Shown here: positions 9,593 through 18,150 of the stretch, in pieces
How the letters are laid out: every line of letters begins with the position of its first letter
Numbering within the stretch: position 1 is the first letter of the stretch
From: Pseudomonas sp. IB20
GTDB lineage: Bacteria > Pseudomonadota > Gammaproteobacteria > Pseudomonadales > Pseudomonadaceae
Length of the DNA: 64,000 nucleotides
NCBI RefSeq assembly: GCF_009707325.1
Contig: NZ_CP046103.1
Span: 3,147,610 to 3,211,609 of the forward strand
Direction: 5' to 3'
Notes under the pieces: generated by a model
What the model saw: the letters and a program-made list of their open reading frames with translations, nothing else
What the model was told of the DNA's origin: nothing
The model's database searches: none
Made by a program: the position numbers and the translations under genes

Positions 9593-10528
9593 ATGAACCT
9601 GAGCAAGGTCGACCTCAACCTGTTTATCGTCTTCGACGCGATCTACACCGAAGCCAACCTGACCCGCGCCGGGCAGATTGTCGGTATCACCCAGCCGGCG
9701 GTGTCCAACGCCCTGGCGCGCTTGCGCGAGACCTTCAACGACCCGCTGTTCGTGCGCACCGCCCAAGGCATGGTGCCCACGCCCATGGCGCAGAACATCA
9801 TCGGCCCAGTGCGCAATGCGTTGTCGTTGTTGCGGGTGTCGGTGCAGGAAAGCCGGATTTTCAACCCGCAACAGGCGGCCAAGACCTACCGCATCAGCAT
9901 GACCGACCTCACCGAAGCGGTGATTTTACCGCTGCTGTTCCAGCGCCTGCGCCGCCTGGCGCCGACCGTGGTGATCGAGAGTTTCCTGTCCAAACGCCGC
10001 GAAACCACCAAGGAGTTGGCCGCCGGGCGCCTGGACTTTGCCGTGGATGCGCCGCTGAACACGGACCCGCAAGTGCGCCACGTCAAGCTGATGGAAGACC
10101 GCTACGTGTGCGCCATGCGCAAGGGCCACCCGATGGCGGGCAAGGACAAGTTCAGCCTGGATGACTACCTGTCGCTGACCCACATCCATATCTCCAGCCG
10201 CCGTAACGGCCTGGGCCACGTCGACCTGGCCCTGGGCAAGATGGGCATCCAACGCAAGATCGCCCTGCGCTCCCAGCATTACCTGATGGCCTCGCAAGTG
10301 TTGCAGCAGACCGACATGGTCATGACCGTGCCTGAGCGTTTCGCCCGCCGTCATGAGTTGCATTGGTTCAACCTGCCGGTTAACGATGTACCGCCCGTGG
10401 AAACCCACCTGTACTGGCACGAAAGCACCGACCAGGACCCGGCCAACCGTTGGATGCGTGAGCAGATGATTGAGTTGTGCCAGCAGGTGACGGCACATGA
10501 AAAGAAACTCGACAAGCTGCAAGCCTGA
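9593..10528 (+). CDS. LysR-family transcriptional regulator
   Basis: A protein of 311 residues with an N-terminal winged HTH (VDLNLFIVFDAIYTEANLTR, then VGITQPAVSNALARLRE). The effector-binding domain begins near residue 95. The DLNLFxVFxAIxxExxLTRA start and the LFVRTxxGMxPTPxA motif place it in the NodD/LeuO-like branch. It is transcribed away from the acyl-CoA dehydrogenase across a 165-base region holding an inverted repeat, so it probably regulates that enzyme. The inducer is unknown. Confidence 0.92.
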   Translation: MNLSKVDLNLFIVFDAIYTEANLTRAGQIVGITQPAVSNALARLRETFNDPLFVRTAQGMVPTPMAQNIIGPVRNALSLLRVSVQESRIFNPQQAAKTYRISMTDLTEAVILPLLFQRLRRLAPTVVIESFLSKRRETTKELAAGRLDFAVDAPLNTDPQVRHVKLMEDRYVCAMRKGHPMAGKDKFSLDDYLSLTHIHISSRRNGLGHVDLALGKMGIQRKIALRSQHYLMASQVLQQTDMVMTVPERFARRHELHWFNLPVNDVPPVETHLYWHESTDQDPANRWMREQMIELCQQVTAHEKKLDKLQA

Positions 10529-10559
10529 ACAGCTTTTGTGGCGACCCCAGGCTATTTGC

Positions 10560-10575
10560 TTGACGTTTACGTCAA
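10560..10575. promoter_or_regulatory. LiuR-type operator overlapping the liuR promoter
   Basis: TTGACGTTTACGTCAA is a 16-bp inverted repeat (arms TTGACGT/ACGTCAA), 42 bases before liuR. Its first hexamer also serves as a plausible -35, with a weak -10 (TTAGCT) 17 bases on. The same ACGTNAACGT theme recurs before liuA. That fits MerR-family LiuR autoregulation with repression relieved by branched-chain acyl-CoA intermediates. Confidence 0.75.
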
Positions 10576-10616
10576 CCTGACATTAGCTTAGCGCCAAGAC
10601 CTTCTTGAGCGCCCCC

Positions 10617-11009
10617 ATGAGCACGACCTACAGCATCTCCGACCTCGCCCGCGAGCTCGACATCACCACCCGCGCCATTCGCTTCTATGAAGAACAAGGC
10701 CTGCTGGCCCCGGAACGCCGGGGCCAGGAGCGCATTTACTCGGCGCGGGACAAGGTCAGCCTCAAGCTGATCCTGCGCGGCAAGCGCATCGGGTTTTCCC
10801 TGGCCGAATGCCGCGAGCTGATCGAACTCTACGACCCCACCAGCGGCAACCACATCCAGCTCAACAGCATGCTCGCCAAGATCGCCGAGCGCCGTGAGCA
10901 GCTTGAGCAACAGTTGCTGGATATCGAACAGATGAAACTGGAACTGGACACCGCCGAAGAGCGCTGCACCCAGGCCCTGGCGCAGACCATGAGCCAGGTT
11001 GGCCATTAA
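10617..11009 (+). CDS. liuR: MerR-family regulator of leucine/isovalerate catabolism
   Basis: A protein of 130 residues. The N-terminal MerR wHTH reads YSISDLARELDITTRAIRFYEEQGLL, and RRGQERIYSARDK forms the wing. The C-terminal dimerisation coiled coil covers residues 85-125 and is rich in Glu, Gln and Leu. There are no metal-binding cysteines. I use ATG at 10617, though a TTG four codons upstream is also open. Only 16 bases separate it from liuE. Palindromes of LiuR type are present in front of this gene and of liuA. Confidence 0.9.
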   Translation: MSTTYSISDLARELDITTRAIRFYEEQGLLAPERRGQERIYSARDKVSLKLILRGKRIGFSLAECRELIELYDPTSGNHIQLNSMLAKIAERREQLEQQLLDIEQMKLELDTAEERCTQALAQTMSQVGH

Positions 11010-11025
11010 CCAGAAGGTAGCCTTC

Positions 11026-11925
11026 ATGTCCCTCCCCTCACACGTACGCTTGGTGGAAGTAGGCCCGCGCGACGGTTTGCAGAACGAAGCCCAGCCCATC
11101 AGCGTGGCCGACAAGGTCCAGTTGGTGGATGCCCTGACCGACGCAGGCTTGAGCTATATCGAAGTTGGCAGTTTTGTCTCGCCCAAATGGGTGCCGCAAA
11201 TGGCCGGGTCGGCCGAGGTGTTTGCGCAGATCCAGCGCAAGCCCGGCGTAACCTACGGCGCGCTGGCGCCGAACCTGCGCGGTTTTGAAGACGCGCTGGC
11301 TGCCGGCGTGAAGGAAGTCGCGGTGTTCGCGGCGGCGTCCGAGGCGTTTTCCCAGCGCAATATCAACTGCTCGATCAGCGAAAGCCTGGCGCGTTTTGCG
11401 CCGATCATGGCGGCAGCCAAACAGCATGGCATCAGCGTGCGTGGTTATGTGTCGTGTGTGTTGGGTTGCCCTTACGAAGGTGACATCGCCCCCGAACAGG
11501 TCGCGGCGGTCGCGCGCGAGCTGTATGCCATGGGCTGTTATGAGGTGTCCTTGGGCGACACCATCGGCACCGGCACGGCGGGCGCCACACGGCGGCTGTT
11601 TGAAGTGGTCGGCGCGCAGGTGCCACGGGACAAGCTGGCCGGGCACTTCCACGACACGTACGGCCAGGCGATTGCGAATATCTACGCCAGCCTGCTCGAA
11701 GGGGTCCAAGTGTTCGACAGCTCTATCGCAGGCCTCGGCGGTTGCCCTTACGCCAAGGGCGCCAGCGGTAACGTCGCCACCGAGGATGTGGTGTACCTGC
11801 TCAATGGCCTGGGTATCGACACCGGTATCGACCTGGAGCAATTGATGCGCGCGGGCCAGCAAATCAGCAACGTGCTCGGCCGACCTACCGGGTCGCGCGT
11901 CGCGAAGGCGCGTAACGCCCGTTGA
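11026..11925 (+). CDS. liuE: Hydroxymethylglutaryl-CoA lyase
   Basis: Cleaves HMG-CoA to acetyl-CoA and acetoacetate, the last step of leucine degradation; 299 residues. The family motifs are EVGPRDGLQNE (residues 10-20), GYVSCVLGCPYEGD, the HFHDTYGQA metal/acid motif and the signature loop GLGGCPYAKGASGNVATED with the catalytic Cys. The start is ATG 11026 with AAGGTAG before it, 16 bases after liuR. In other pseudomonads the gene is the last of liuRABCDE; here it follows liuR directly and is separated from liuABCD by a small RNA and a pseudogene. Confidence 0.95.
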   Translation: MSLPSHVRLVEVGPRDGLQNEAQPISVADKVQLVDALTDAGLSYIEVGSFVSPKWVPQMAGSAEVFAQIQRKPGVTYGALAPNLRGFEDALAAGVKEVAVFAAASEAFSQRNINCSISESLARFAPIMAAAKQHGISVRGYVSCVLGCPYEGDIAPEQVAAVARELYAMGCYEVSLGDTIGTGTAGATRRLFEVVGAQVPRDKLAGHFHDTYGQAIANIYASLLEGVQVFDSSIAGLGGCPYAKGASGNVATEDVVYLLNGLGIDTGIDLEQLMRAGQQISNVLGRPTGSRVAKARNAR

Positions 11926-11945
11926 GTAGCATCGCTGTGACAATG

Positions 11946-11975
11946 TGTTACCGCACGCTTACGTAACGAGTAACA
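11946..11975. promoter_or_regulatory. Candidate CbrB enhancer upstream of the Crc-sequestering RNA
   Basis: TGTTAC at 11946 and GTAACA at 11970 form an inverted repeat with an 18-base spacer. A further GTAACG (11963) lies inside it. The site is about 85-110 bases before a sigma-54 promoter, the right distance for an enhancer-binding activator. CbrB, which drives crcZ/crcY transcription, is known to use TGTTAC/GTAACA-type half-sites. The assignment to CbrB is inferred. Confidence 0.55.
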
Positions 11976-12057
11976 CGGGAACATATTTTGTCTGATTTGC
12001 CGTGTGCCATTGCCCATCAAAAAATCAAACCATTGATTTTAAAGGACTTTTAAAAGT

Positions 12058-12073
12058 TGGCACGGCTTCTGCT
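12058..12073 (+). promoter_or_regulatory. Sigma-54 promoter of the crcY-like RNA
   Basis: TGGCACGGCTTCTGCT matches the RpoN consensus TGGCACG-N4-TTGCW with a single mismatch and has the invariant GG and GC elements at the correct spacing. Transcription should begin about 12 bases after the GC, near 12084, just before the first AACAAGAA motif. Confidence 0.8.
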
Positions 12074-12083
12074 ATCTCTATTG

Positions 12084-12453
12084 CATAACAAGAATAAAAA
12101 GCGCCAAACCTAATAAAAATAAGACGAAACGACTCTGACATAACAAAAACAACACGGCAGAGACGCAGTTAACAGATTTTTTTGGAGAAGATGTGCTTCG
12201 CAGGGTACGGCATGCCGAAACCCGCAACCGGTTAGAGAAAAATAAAACTACCTCAGGTAGCTACCCACTGGTTGGATCGATAACGAAGAAGCAGATCAGC
12301 GTTCAAAAAAATACGTTTGCTCTTGACCCCGGATGGGGGTCGCCAAAAACAGCGGTAAAGGGTAACGGTTGCCAAAAACAACAATAGACCGCCCCTCAAT
12401 AATAAGAAAAGAGCACGCAACGACAAATTAAAGGGGACCTTCGGGTCCCCTTT
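12084..12453 (+). ncRNA. crcY: Crc/Hfq-sequestering small RNA, CrcY-like
   Basis: About 370 bases of AT-rich, non-coding sequence between a sigma-54 promoter and a strong terminator. It carries repeated A-rich (AAN)n motifs of the kind bound by Hfq with Crc: AACAAGAATAAAAA at 12087, AATAAAAATAAGA near 12112, AACAAAAACAACA at 12142, AAAAACAACAATA at 12374 and AATAATAAGAAAA at 12399. In P. putida crcY lies beside the HMG-CoA lyase gene, as here. The RNA relieves catabolite repression by titrating Hfq/Crc when CbrAB is active. A 64-codon open frame inside it has no ribosome-binding site or coding character. CrcX or CrcZ is less likely given the neighbour. Confidence 0.85.
12430..12453 (+). terminator. 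Rho-independent terminator of the crcY-like RNA
   Basis: A perfect 10-bp stem AAAGGGGACC/GGTCCCCTTT is closed by a C(TTCG)G tetraloop, followed by TTTGTGCTTT. It ends the RNA that starts near 12084. Confidence 0.92.
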
Positions 12454-12475
12454 GTGCTTTCTGACGCTTAAGGAA

Positions 12476-12677
12476 TCAGACCTGAGCCACTTGCGCTGCG
12501 TCGTGTGTGCCCAGCACCTGACGCGTCAATGCCTTGAGTGCGATTCTCTCCTGCACGTTTCGCGCAGAGCTAAGCGCCTGCAATTGTTTCTCGAAGAAAC
12601 CGCTCTGCATCGCATCATCCACCAGTATGTCATCGCGTTGCTTGCCGAGCAGCGTGGGTTTATTGGAGTACTTTCAT
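12476..12677 (-). pseudogene. Small uncharacterised reading frame, apparently frameshifted at its start
   Basis: On the minus strand a clean frame of about 64 codons, from the KYSNKPTLLGKQRDD segment to AAQVAQV, ends in TGA at 12476. It has amphipathic helical character and looks coding. Its natural start appears to be ATG at 12677, but the sequence reads ATGAAAGTACTCC. Removing one A would give ATG AAG TAC TCC and join the ATG to the frame. As it stands the ATG frame stops after five codons. The only in-frame ATG left is at 12610 (44 residues) and has no clear ribosome-binding site. I do not recognise the family. It could be a decayed gene, or a short gene with a non-standard start. Confidence 0.4.
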
Positions 12678-12710
12678 TTTGTTCAAGGCATGCCATGTGG
12701 CGAACTCTAA

Positions 12711-12730
12711 TTAACCGTTTGAACGGTCAA
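12711..12730. promoter_or_regulatory. 20-bp inverted repeat, candidate TetR-type operator
   Basis: TTAACCGTT-TG-AACGGTCAA is a nearly perfect inverted repeat (one mismatch) lying 34 bases upstream of the small minus-strand frame that ends at 12476. Its size and compact form suit a TetR- or similar dimer-binding site. No regulator gene is adjacent, so the cognate protein is unknown. Confidence 0.4.
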
Positions 12731-12771
12731 TATGTGACATTCGAGCGCCAGCGAAGGGGTATATAAAGACC

Positions 12772-12807
12772 GTCAGCCCTGCCGGAAATAAGCGGGCCAA
12801 GGCTGAC
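12772..12807 (-). terminator. Weak hairpin after the acyl-CoA synthetase pseudogene
   Basis: On the minus strand GTCAGCC (12807-12801) pairs with GGCTGAC (12778-12772) and is followed by GGTCTTTATAT. The stem is only 7 bp with a 22-base loop that contains a further GC pairing. A terminator for the synthetase is plausible but not strong. Confidence 0.35.
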
Positions 12808-12813
12808 AATTCA

Positions 12814-14394
12814 TCAGGAACGGTGAGGCCTGTAGTCTTCGATACTGATCTCACGCATGCGAAACTTCTGGACCTTGCCGGTTACCGTCATCGGAAACTC
12901 GTCCACGAACTTGAAATACTTGGGCGTCTTGAAGTGCGCAATGCGGCCCTTGCACCAGGTTTGCAGCTCCAGTTCGTTGGCCACATGGCCGGGATGGAAC
13001 TTGACCCAAGCGACGATCTCTTCACCGTAACGCGTATCCGGAATACCGATGATCTGCACATCGGCCACCGCCGGGTGAGTGAAGAAAAACTCTTCCAGCT
13101 CACGCGGGTACACGTTTTCGCCGCCGCGAATAATCATGTCTTTGTTGCGCCCGGCGATGCACACGTAGCCGTGCTCATCCATGGTCGCCAGGTCACCGGT
13201 GTGCATCCAGCCGGCGTCGTCGATGGCGTCGCGGGTGCCTTCGGGGTTGTTCCAGTAGCCGAGCATCACGCTGTAGCCACGGGTGCACAGCTCGCCTATT
13301 TCACCACGCGCAACCGTATTGCCATCGGTGTCGATGATCTTGTTTTCCAACTGCGGCTGGGTGCGACCGACGGTGGTGACGCGGCGTTCCAAGTCGTCAT
13401 TCGCGCCGGTCTGCAGTGACACCGGGCTGGTTTCGGTCATGCCGTAGGCAATCTGCACCTCGCCCATGTGCACTCGGATGACCGGCGCATATTCATGGGC
13501 ATGCCCGGCCATGATGCCGGTGCGCAGTCGCAGTCGATCACCGGCCGGTGATCGAGCAGGCGATAAACATGGTCGGCACACCGTACAGCGTGGCTCTTCG
13601 GCGACGGTAGTAAGGGGTCGAAGCCGTCATGGGTAAATCATGGTGGTGCCGTGGGTGATGCAGCCGAGGTTGCCCATGACCATGCCGAAGCAGTGATACA
13701 GCGGCACCGGGATCACCACGGTCCTGCGGAGCCCAGGCTTTCGCCACCATGTAGCCGTTTTAGATGTTGTTGCTGAGGGTGGCGCCCTTGGGGAACCGGT
13801 GGTGCCGGAGGTGTACTGGATGTTGACGGCTTGATCGAAGTGCAGGCTGGCCTGGCGGCTGTGCAGTTGTTCGGGCGGGACGCCGGCGCCGAGGGCCACC
13901 AGCTGCGACCAGGGCAAAAATCCCGTGGGCGGGCTGGGGTCGAGGCTGATCATGGCGCGCAGGTCAGGGTTCAGCGCCTGCAACATGGCGTGGTAATCGG
14001 AGCCCTTGAACGACCCGGCGCACACCAGCCATTGGCAGCCGGATTGCTTGAGCACGTAGTCCAATTCACTGGTGCGGTAGGCCGGGTTGATATTGACCAG
14101 GATCACGCCGAGCTTGGCGCTGGCGATCTGGCTGATGCACCACTCGGCGCAATTGGGCGCCCAGATACCCAGGCGGTCGCCGGTTTGCATGCCCAGGGCC
14201 AGGAACGCACGGGCGTGCAAATCAACCGTCGCGGCCAGTTGCCGCCAGGTGTAGCGACATTGCTGATGGCGTACCACCAAGGCTTCGCCATCGGCATGTT
14301 GCGCAACGGTGTGATCGAAGGCCTGGCCAATGGTCATCGCCAGCAAGGTCTTGTCCTGAGCGCCACGGCTGTAGCTCTGATTCGGTTGATCCAT
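12814..14394 (-). pseudogene. AMP-dependent acyl-CoA synthetase, disrupted in the middle
   Basis: The 5' part (ATG 14394, MDQPNQSYSR) encodes a normal ANL-family N-domain up to the P-loop YTSGTTG near 13810. The 3' part (13540-12814) encodes a normal C-domain with [40 protein letters not shown] and the terminal KVQKFRMRE. Between them the sequence is broken. One base is missing at GGTTCCCC (expected GGTTTCCCC). The next frame has a TAA where NNILNN-like sequence is expected. The frame shifts again before VIPVPLYHCFG and stops with TGA after [20 protein letters not shown] is found in yet another frame. Tens of bases also seem lost before RTGIMAG. The gene is divergent from liuA and probably once activated a liu-pathway acid. 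Confidence 0.9.
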
Positions 14395-14421
14395 AACGAC
14401 CCCTGTTGTCTTTTTTGTAGG

Positions 14422-14437
14422 TTGACGTAAACGTAAA
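14422..14437. promoter_or_regulatory. LiuR-type operator, synthetase-proximal
   Basis: TTGACGTAAACGTAAA has the TTnACGTAAACGT(A/C)AA layout shared with the site before liuR. It is 28 bases upstream of the synthetase pseudogene start in the divergent region with liuA. Confidence 0.7.
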
Positions 14438-14465
14438 CTACGATTGACAGCGCCGTAACGCAAGC

Positions 14466-14479
14466 TTACGTTAACGTAA
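14466..14479. promoter_or_regulatory. LiuR-type operator over the liuA promoter
   Basis: TTACGTTAACGTAA is a perfect 14-bp palindrome. A candidate liuA promoter has -35 TTGACA at 14444-14449 and, 17 bases on, -10 TACGTT at 14467-14472, so the palindrome covers the -10. This suits MerR-type control by LiuR. Confidence 0.75.
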
Positions 14480-14544
14480 AGGTGAGCGCCCTTCCCTGGC
14501 GCGCTCCCCACACAACAACAAAGCTCACATTAAGGTGCCTGTCC

Positions 14545-15708
14545 ATGAGTTACCCGTCCCTGAACTTCGCCCTCGGTGAAACCATCGACATGCTGCGCGA
14601 CCAGGTGCAGTCCTTCGTGGCCAAGGAAATTGCCCCGCGCGCAGCCCAGATCGACAGCGACAACCTGTTCCCCGCCGATATGTGGCAAAAGTTCGGTGAC
14701 ATGGGTTTGCTGGGCATTACGGTGCCGGAAGAGTACGGCGGCGCTGGCCTGGGTTACTTGGCCCACGTAGTGGCTCTCGAAGAAATCAGCCGAGGGTCGG
14801 CCTCGGTAGGCTTGTCTTATGGCGCCCACTCCAACCTGTGCGTCAACCAGATCAACCGCAACGGCAGCCACGAACAGAAGCTCAAATACCTGCCCAAGCT
14901 GATCAGCGGCGAACACATCGGCGCCCTCGCCATGAGCGAGCCGAATGCCGGCTCCGACGTGGTCTCAATGAAATTGCGCGCCGACAAACGCGGCGACCAC
15001 TACGTGCTCAATGGCAGCAAGACCTGGATCACCAACGGCCCCGACGCCAACACCTACGTGATCTACGCCAAGACCGACCTGGAAAAAGGCCCTCACGGCA
15101 TCACCGCGTTTATCGTCGAGCGCGATTGGAAAGGTTTCAGCCGCAGCACCAAGTTCGACAAGCTCGGCATGCGCGGCTCCAACACCTGCGAGCTGTTTTT
15201 CGATGACGTTGAAGTGCCCGAAGCAAACATCCTCGGCGCGCTGAATGGCGGCGTGAAAGTGCTGATGAGCGGCCTGGACTACGAACGCGTGGTGCTGGCC
15301 GGCGGCCCGATCGGCATCATGCAGGCGTGCATGGACCTGATCGTGCCGTACATCCACGACCGTAAGCAGTTCGGCCAGAGCATCGGCGAATTCCAGCTGA
15401 TCCAGGGCAAAGTCGCCGACATGTACACCCAACTCAACGCCTGCCGCGCCTACCTCTACGCAGTGGCCCAGGCGTGCGAGCGCGGTGAGACCACACGCAA
15501 GGATGCGGCTGGGGTGATCCTGTTCAGTTCCGAGCGCGCCACGCAAATGGCCCTCGACGCGATCCAGATTCTGGGCGGCAACGGCTACATCAACGAATTC
15601 CCCGCCGGCCGCCTGCTGCGTGACGCCAAGCTGTATGAAATCGGCGCCGGCACCAGTGAGATTCGGCGGATGCTGATCGGTCGCGAACTCTTCAACGAAA
15701 CCCGCTGA
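14545..15708 (+). CDS. liuA: Isovaleryl-CoA dehydrogenase
   Basis: FAD-dependent oxidation of isovaleryl-CoA to 3-methylcrotonyl-CoA; 387 residues. The motifs are [15 protein letters not shown] (FAD/substrate), [13 protein letters not shown], and the segment [16 protein letters not shown]. That segment holds the catalytic Glu at the position peculiar to isovaleryl-CoA dehydrogenases. The C-terminus has [32 protein letters not shown]. The start is ATG 14545 (MSYPSLNF), preceded by AAGGTG. It is the first gene of liuABCD, with 12 bases to liuB. Confidence 0.96.
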   Translation: MSYPSLNFALGETIDMLRDQVQSFVAKEIAPRAAQIDSDNLFPADMWQKFGDMGLLGITVPEEYGGAGLGYLAHVVALEEISRGSASVGLSYGAHSNLCVNQINRNGSHEQKLKYLPKLISGEHIGALAMSEPNAGSDVVSMKLRADKRGDHYVLNGSKTWITNGPDANTYVIYAKTDLEKGPHGITAFIVERDWKGFSRSTKFDKLGMRGSNTCELFFDDVEVPEANILGALNGGVKVLMSGLDYERVVLAGGPIGIMQACMDLIVPYIHDRKQFGQSIGEFQLIQGKVADMYTQLNACRAYLYAVAQACERGETTRKDAAGVILFSSERATQMALDAIQILGGNGYINEFPAGRLLRDAKLYEIGAGTSEIRRMLIGRELFNETR

Positions 15709-15720
15709 AGGAGCGCGCCC

Positions 15721-17328
15721 ATGGCCACCTTGCACACCCAGCTCAACCCGCGCTCGGCAGAATTTGCCGACAACAGCGCGGCGATGCGCCTACAGGTCGA
15801 CGCCCTGCACACCCTGCTCGCCCACGTGCAGCAAGGCGGCGGCGCCAAGGCTCAGGAACGCCACACGTCACGCGGCAAACTGCTGCCTCGCGAGCGAATC
15901 AATCGCCTGCTCGACCCCGGCTCGCCATTCCTCGAACTCAGCCAATTGGCCGCGTATCAGGTGTATGGCGAAGATGTACCCGCTGCCGGAGTGATCGCCG
16001 GGATCGGCCGCGTGGAAGGCGTCGAATGCATGATTGTCGCCAACGACGCCACAGTTAAAGGCGGCTCGTACTACCCGCTCACGGTGAAAAAACACCTGCG
16101 CGCGCAGACCATCGCCGAGCAGAACCGCTTGCCGTGCATCTATCTGGTCGACTCCGGTGGCGCCAACTTGCCGCGTCAGGACGAAGTGTTTCCTGACCGT
16201 GAGCACTTCGGGCGGATCTTCTTCAACCAGGCCAACATGAGCGCCCAGGGCATCCCGCAGATCGCCGTAGTGATGGGCTCGTGCACCGCAGGTGGCGCGT
16301 ATGTGCCGGCCATGGCCGACGAGGCGATCATGGTGCGCAACCAGGCCACGATCTTTCTCGCAGGCCCGCCGCTGGTGAAAGCGGCGACCGGCGAAGTGGT
16401 CAGCGCCGAAGACCTGGGCGGCGCCGATGTGCACTGCAAGATCTCCGGCGTGGCCGACTACTATGCCGACAGCGACGAACATGCCCTGGCCCTGGCCCGA
16501 CGCAGCGTGGCCAACCTCAACTGGCGCAAGCAAGGCGAGCTGCTGCAACGCACACCGGTAGCGCCGCTGTACAGCAGCGAAGAGCTTTACGGGGTGATCC
16601 CGGCCGACGCCAAGCAGCCATTCGATGTGCGTGAAGTGATCGCGCGGCTGGTCGACGGCTCGGTGTTTGATGAGTTCAAGGCGCTGTTTGGGACCACGCT
16701 GGTGTGTGGTTTTGCGCACTTGCACGGCTACCCGATTGCGATCCTGGGCAACAACGGCATTCTGTTCGCCGAAGCCGCGCAAAAAGGCGCGCACTTTATC
16801 GAGCTGGCCTGCCAGCGCGGGATTCCCCTGCTGTTCCTGCAAAACATCACCGGCTTTATGGTCGGCCAGAAGTACGAAGCCGGCGGCATCGCCAAGCACG
16901 GCGCCAAGCTGGTGACCGCCGTGGCCTGCGCCAAGGTACCGAAATTCACGGTGATCATTGGTGGCAGTTTTGGAGCCGGTAACTACGGCATGTGCGGCCG
17001 CGCCTACGACCCGCGCTTTTTGTGGATGTGGCCGAACGCGCGCATCGGCGTGATGGGCGCCGAACAGGCGGCCGGCGTGCTGGTGCAGGTCAAGCGTGAG
17101 CAGGCCGAACGTGCCGGCGCACACTTCAGCGCCGAGGAAGAAACCGCGATCAAGCAGCCGATCCTCGACCAGTATGAAACCCAGGGCCACCCCTACTACT
17201 CCAGCGCACGCTTGTGGGATGACGGTGTCATCGACCCGCAGCAGACCCGTGACGTGCTGGCCCTGGCCTTGTCCGCCGCGTTGAATGCCCCCATCGAGCC
17301 GAGCCGCTTCGGCGTGTTCCGCATGTAA
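15721..17328 (+). CDS. liuB: 3-Methylcrotonyl-CoA carboxylase, carboxyltransferase (beta) subunit
   Basis: A 535-residue carboxyltransferase that moves CO2 from carboxybiotin on LiuD to 3-methylcrotonyl-CoA, giving 3-methylglutaconyl-CoA. Two crotonase-fold halves are visible. The N-half has [19 protein letters not shown] and [13 protein letters not shown]. The C-half has [27 protein letters not shown] and [20 protein letters not shown], the acyl-CoA and carboxybiotin oxyanion-hole loops. The length equals the family norm. It is tightly spaced within liuABCD. Confidence 0.97.
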   Translation: MATLHTQLNPRSAEFADNSAAMRLQVDALHTLLAHVQQGGGAKAQERHTSRGKLLPRERINRLLDPGSPFLELSQLAAYQVYGEDVPAAGVIAGIGRVEGVECMIVANDATVKGGSYYPLTVKKHLRAQTIAEQNRLPCIYLVDSGGANLPRQDEVFPDREHFGRIFFNQANMSAQGIPQIAVVMGSCTAGGAYVPAMADEAIMVRNQATIFLAGPPLVKAATGEVVSAEDLGGADVHCKISGVADYYADSDEHALALARRSVANLNWRKQGELLQRTPVAPLYSSEELYGVIPADAKQPFDVREVIARLVDGSVFDEFKALFGTTLVCGFAHLHGYPIAILGNNGILFAEAAQKGAHFIELACQRGIPLLFLQNITGFMVGQKYEAGGIAKHGAKLVTAVACAKVPKFTVIIGGSFGAGNYGMCGRAYDPRFLWMWPNARIGVMGAEQAAGVLVQVKREQAERAGAHFSAEEETAIKQPILDQYETQGHPYYSSARLWDDGVIDPQQTRDVLALALSAALNAPIEPSRFGVFRM

Positions 17329-17343
17329 ATGGAGCCGTACCCC

Positions 17344-18150
17344 ATGAGCGATTTCAACACCCTCGAACTGATCACCGACAGCCGTGGCTTTGCCACGCTG
17401 TGGCTCAGTCGTGAAGCCAAGAACAACGCGTTCAACGCCGAGATGATCCGCGAACTGATCATCGCCCTCGACCACGTGCAGGGCGATCCGTCTCTACGTT
17501 TTCTGGTGCTGCGCGCACGCGGCAAACACTTCAGCGCCGGTGCTGACCTGGCGTGGATGCAGCAATCCGCCGAGCTGGACTACCACACCAACCTGGACGA
17601 CGCCCGCGAGCTGGCGGAGCTGATGTACAACCTGGCCAAGCTGAAAATCCCGACCCTGGCGGTGGTGCAAGGCGCCGCCTACGGTGGCGCGTTGGGTTTG
17701 ATCAGTTGCTGTGACATGGCGATTGGCGCGGATGACGCGCAGTTCTGTCTGTCGGAAGTGCGCATTGGCCTGGCACCGGCGGTGATCAGCCCGTTCGTGG
17801 TGCAGGCGATCGGCGAGCGCGCCGCGCGGCGTTATGCGCTGACCGCCGAACGCTTTGGCGGCCAACGTGCGCGGGACATCGGCCTGCTGGCGGAAAGTTA
17901 CCCGGCCAGCGAGCTGGACCAACAGGTCGAACACTGGATCGCCAACCTGCTGCTCAACAGCCCGGCGGCGATGCGCGCCAGCAAGGACCTGCTGCGTGAA
18001 GTGGGCAACGGCGCCCTCACCCCGGCCCTGCGCCGCTATTGCGAAAACGCCATCGCGCGGATTCGCGTCAGCGCCGAGGGCCAGGAAGGCCTGCGCGCCT
18101 TCCTGCAAAAACGCCCGCCCAGCTGGCAATCGCAGGAGCCGCGTTCATGA
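17344..18150 (+). CDS. liuC: Methylglutaconyl-CoA hydratase (enoyl-CoA hydratase family)
   Basis: Crotonase-superfamily hydratase of 268 residues that makes HMG-CoA from 3-methylglutaconyl-CoA. The oxyanion-hole motifs are RGKHFSAGADLAWMQ and VQGAAYGGALGLISCCDMAI, followed by SEVRIGLAPAVISPFV. An ATG directly after the liuB stop is also open, but its next codon is part of the GGAG ribosome-binding site for ATG 17344, which I therefore use. The gene overlaps liuD by four bases (ATGA). A paralogous substrate such as carboxygeranoyl-CoA (atu pathway) is less likely given LiuA and LiuE here. Confidence 0.92.
   Translation: MSDFNTLELITDSRGFATLWLSREAKNNAFNAEMIRELIIALDHVQGDPSLRFLVLRARGKHFSAGADLAWMQQSAELDYHTNLDDARELAELMYNLAKLKIPTLAVVQGAAYGGALGLISCCDMAIGADDAQFCLSEVRIGLAPAVISPFVVQAIGERAARRYALTAERFGGQRARDIGLLAESYPASELDQQVEHWIANLLLNSPAAMRASKDLLREVGNGALTPALRRYCENAIARIRVSAEGQEGLRAFLQKRPPSWQSQEPRS

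Noticed and set aside
12193..12387. A 64-codon frame inside the crcY-like RNA
   Set aside because: No ribosome-binding site and low-complexity product; the sequence is explained by Hfq/Crc-binding A-rich motifs and RNA structure.
12452..12766. A 104-codon plus-strand frame after crcY
   Set aside because: It begins within the T-rich tail of a terminator, has no ribosome-binding site, and the better coding signal is on the other strand.
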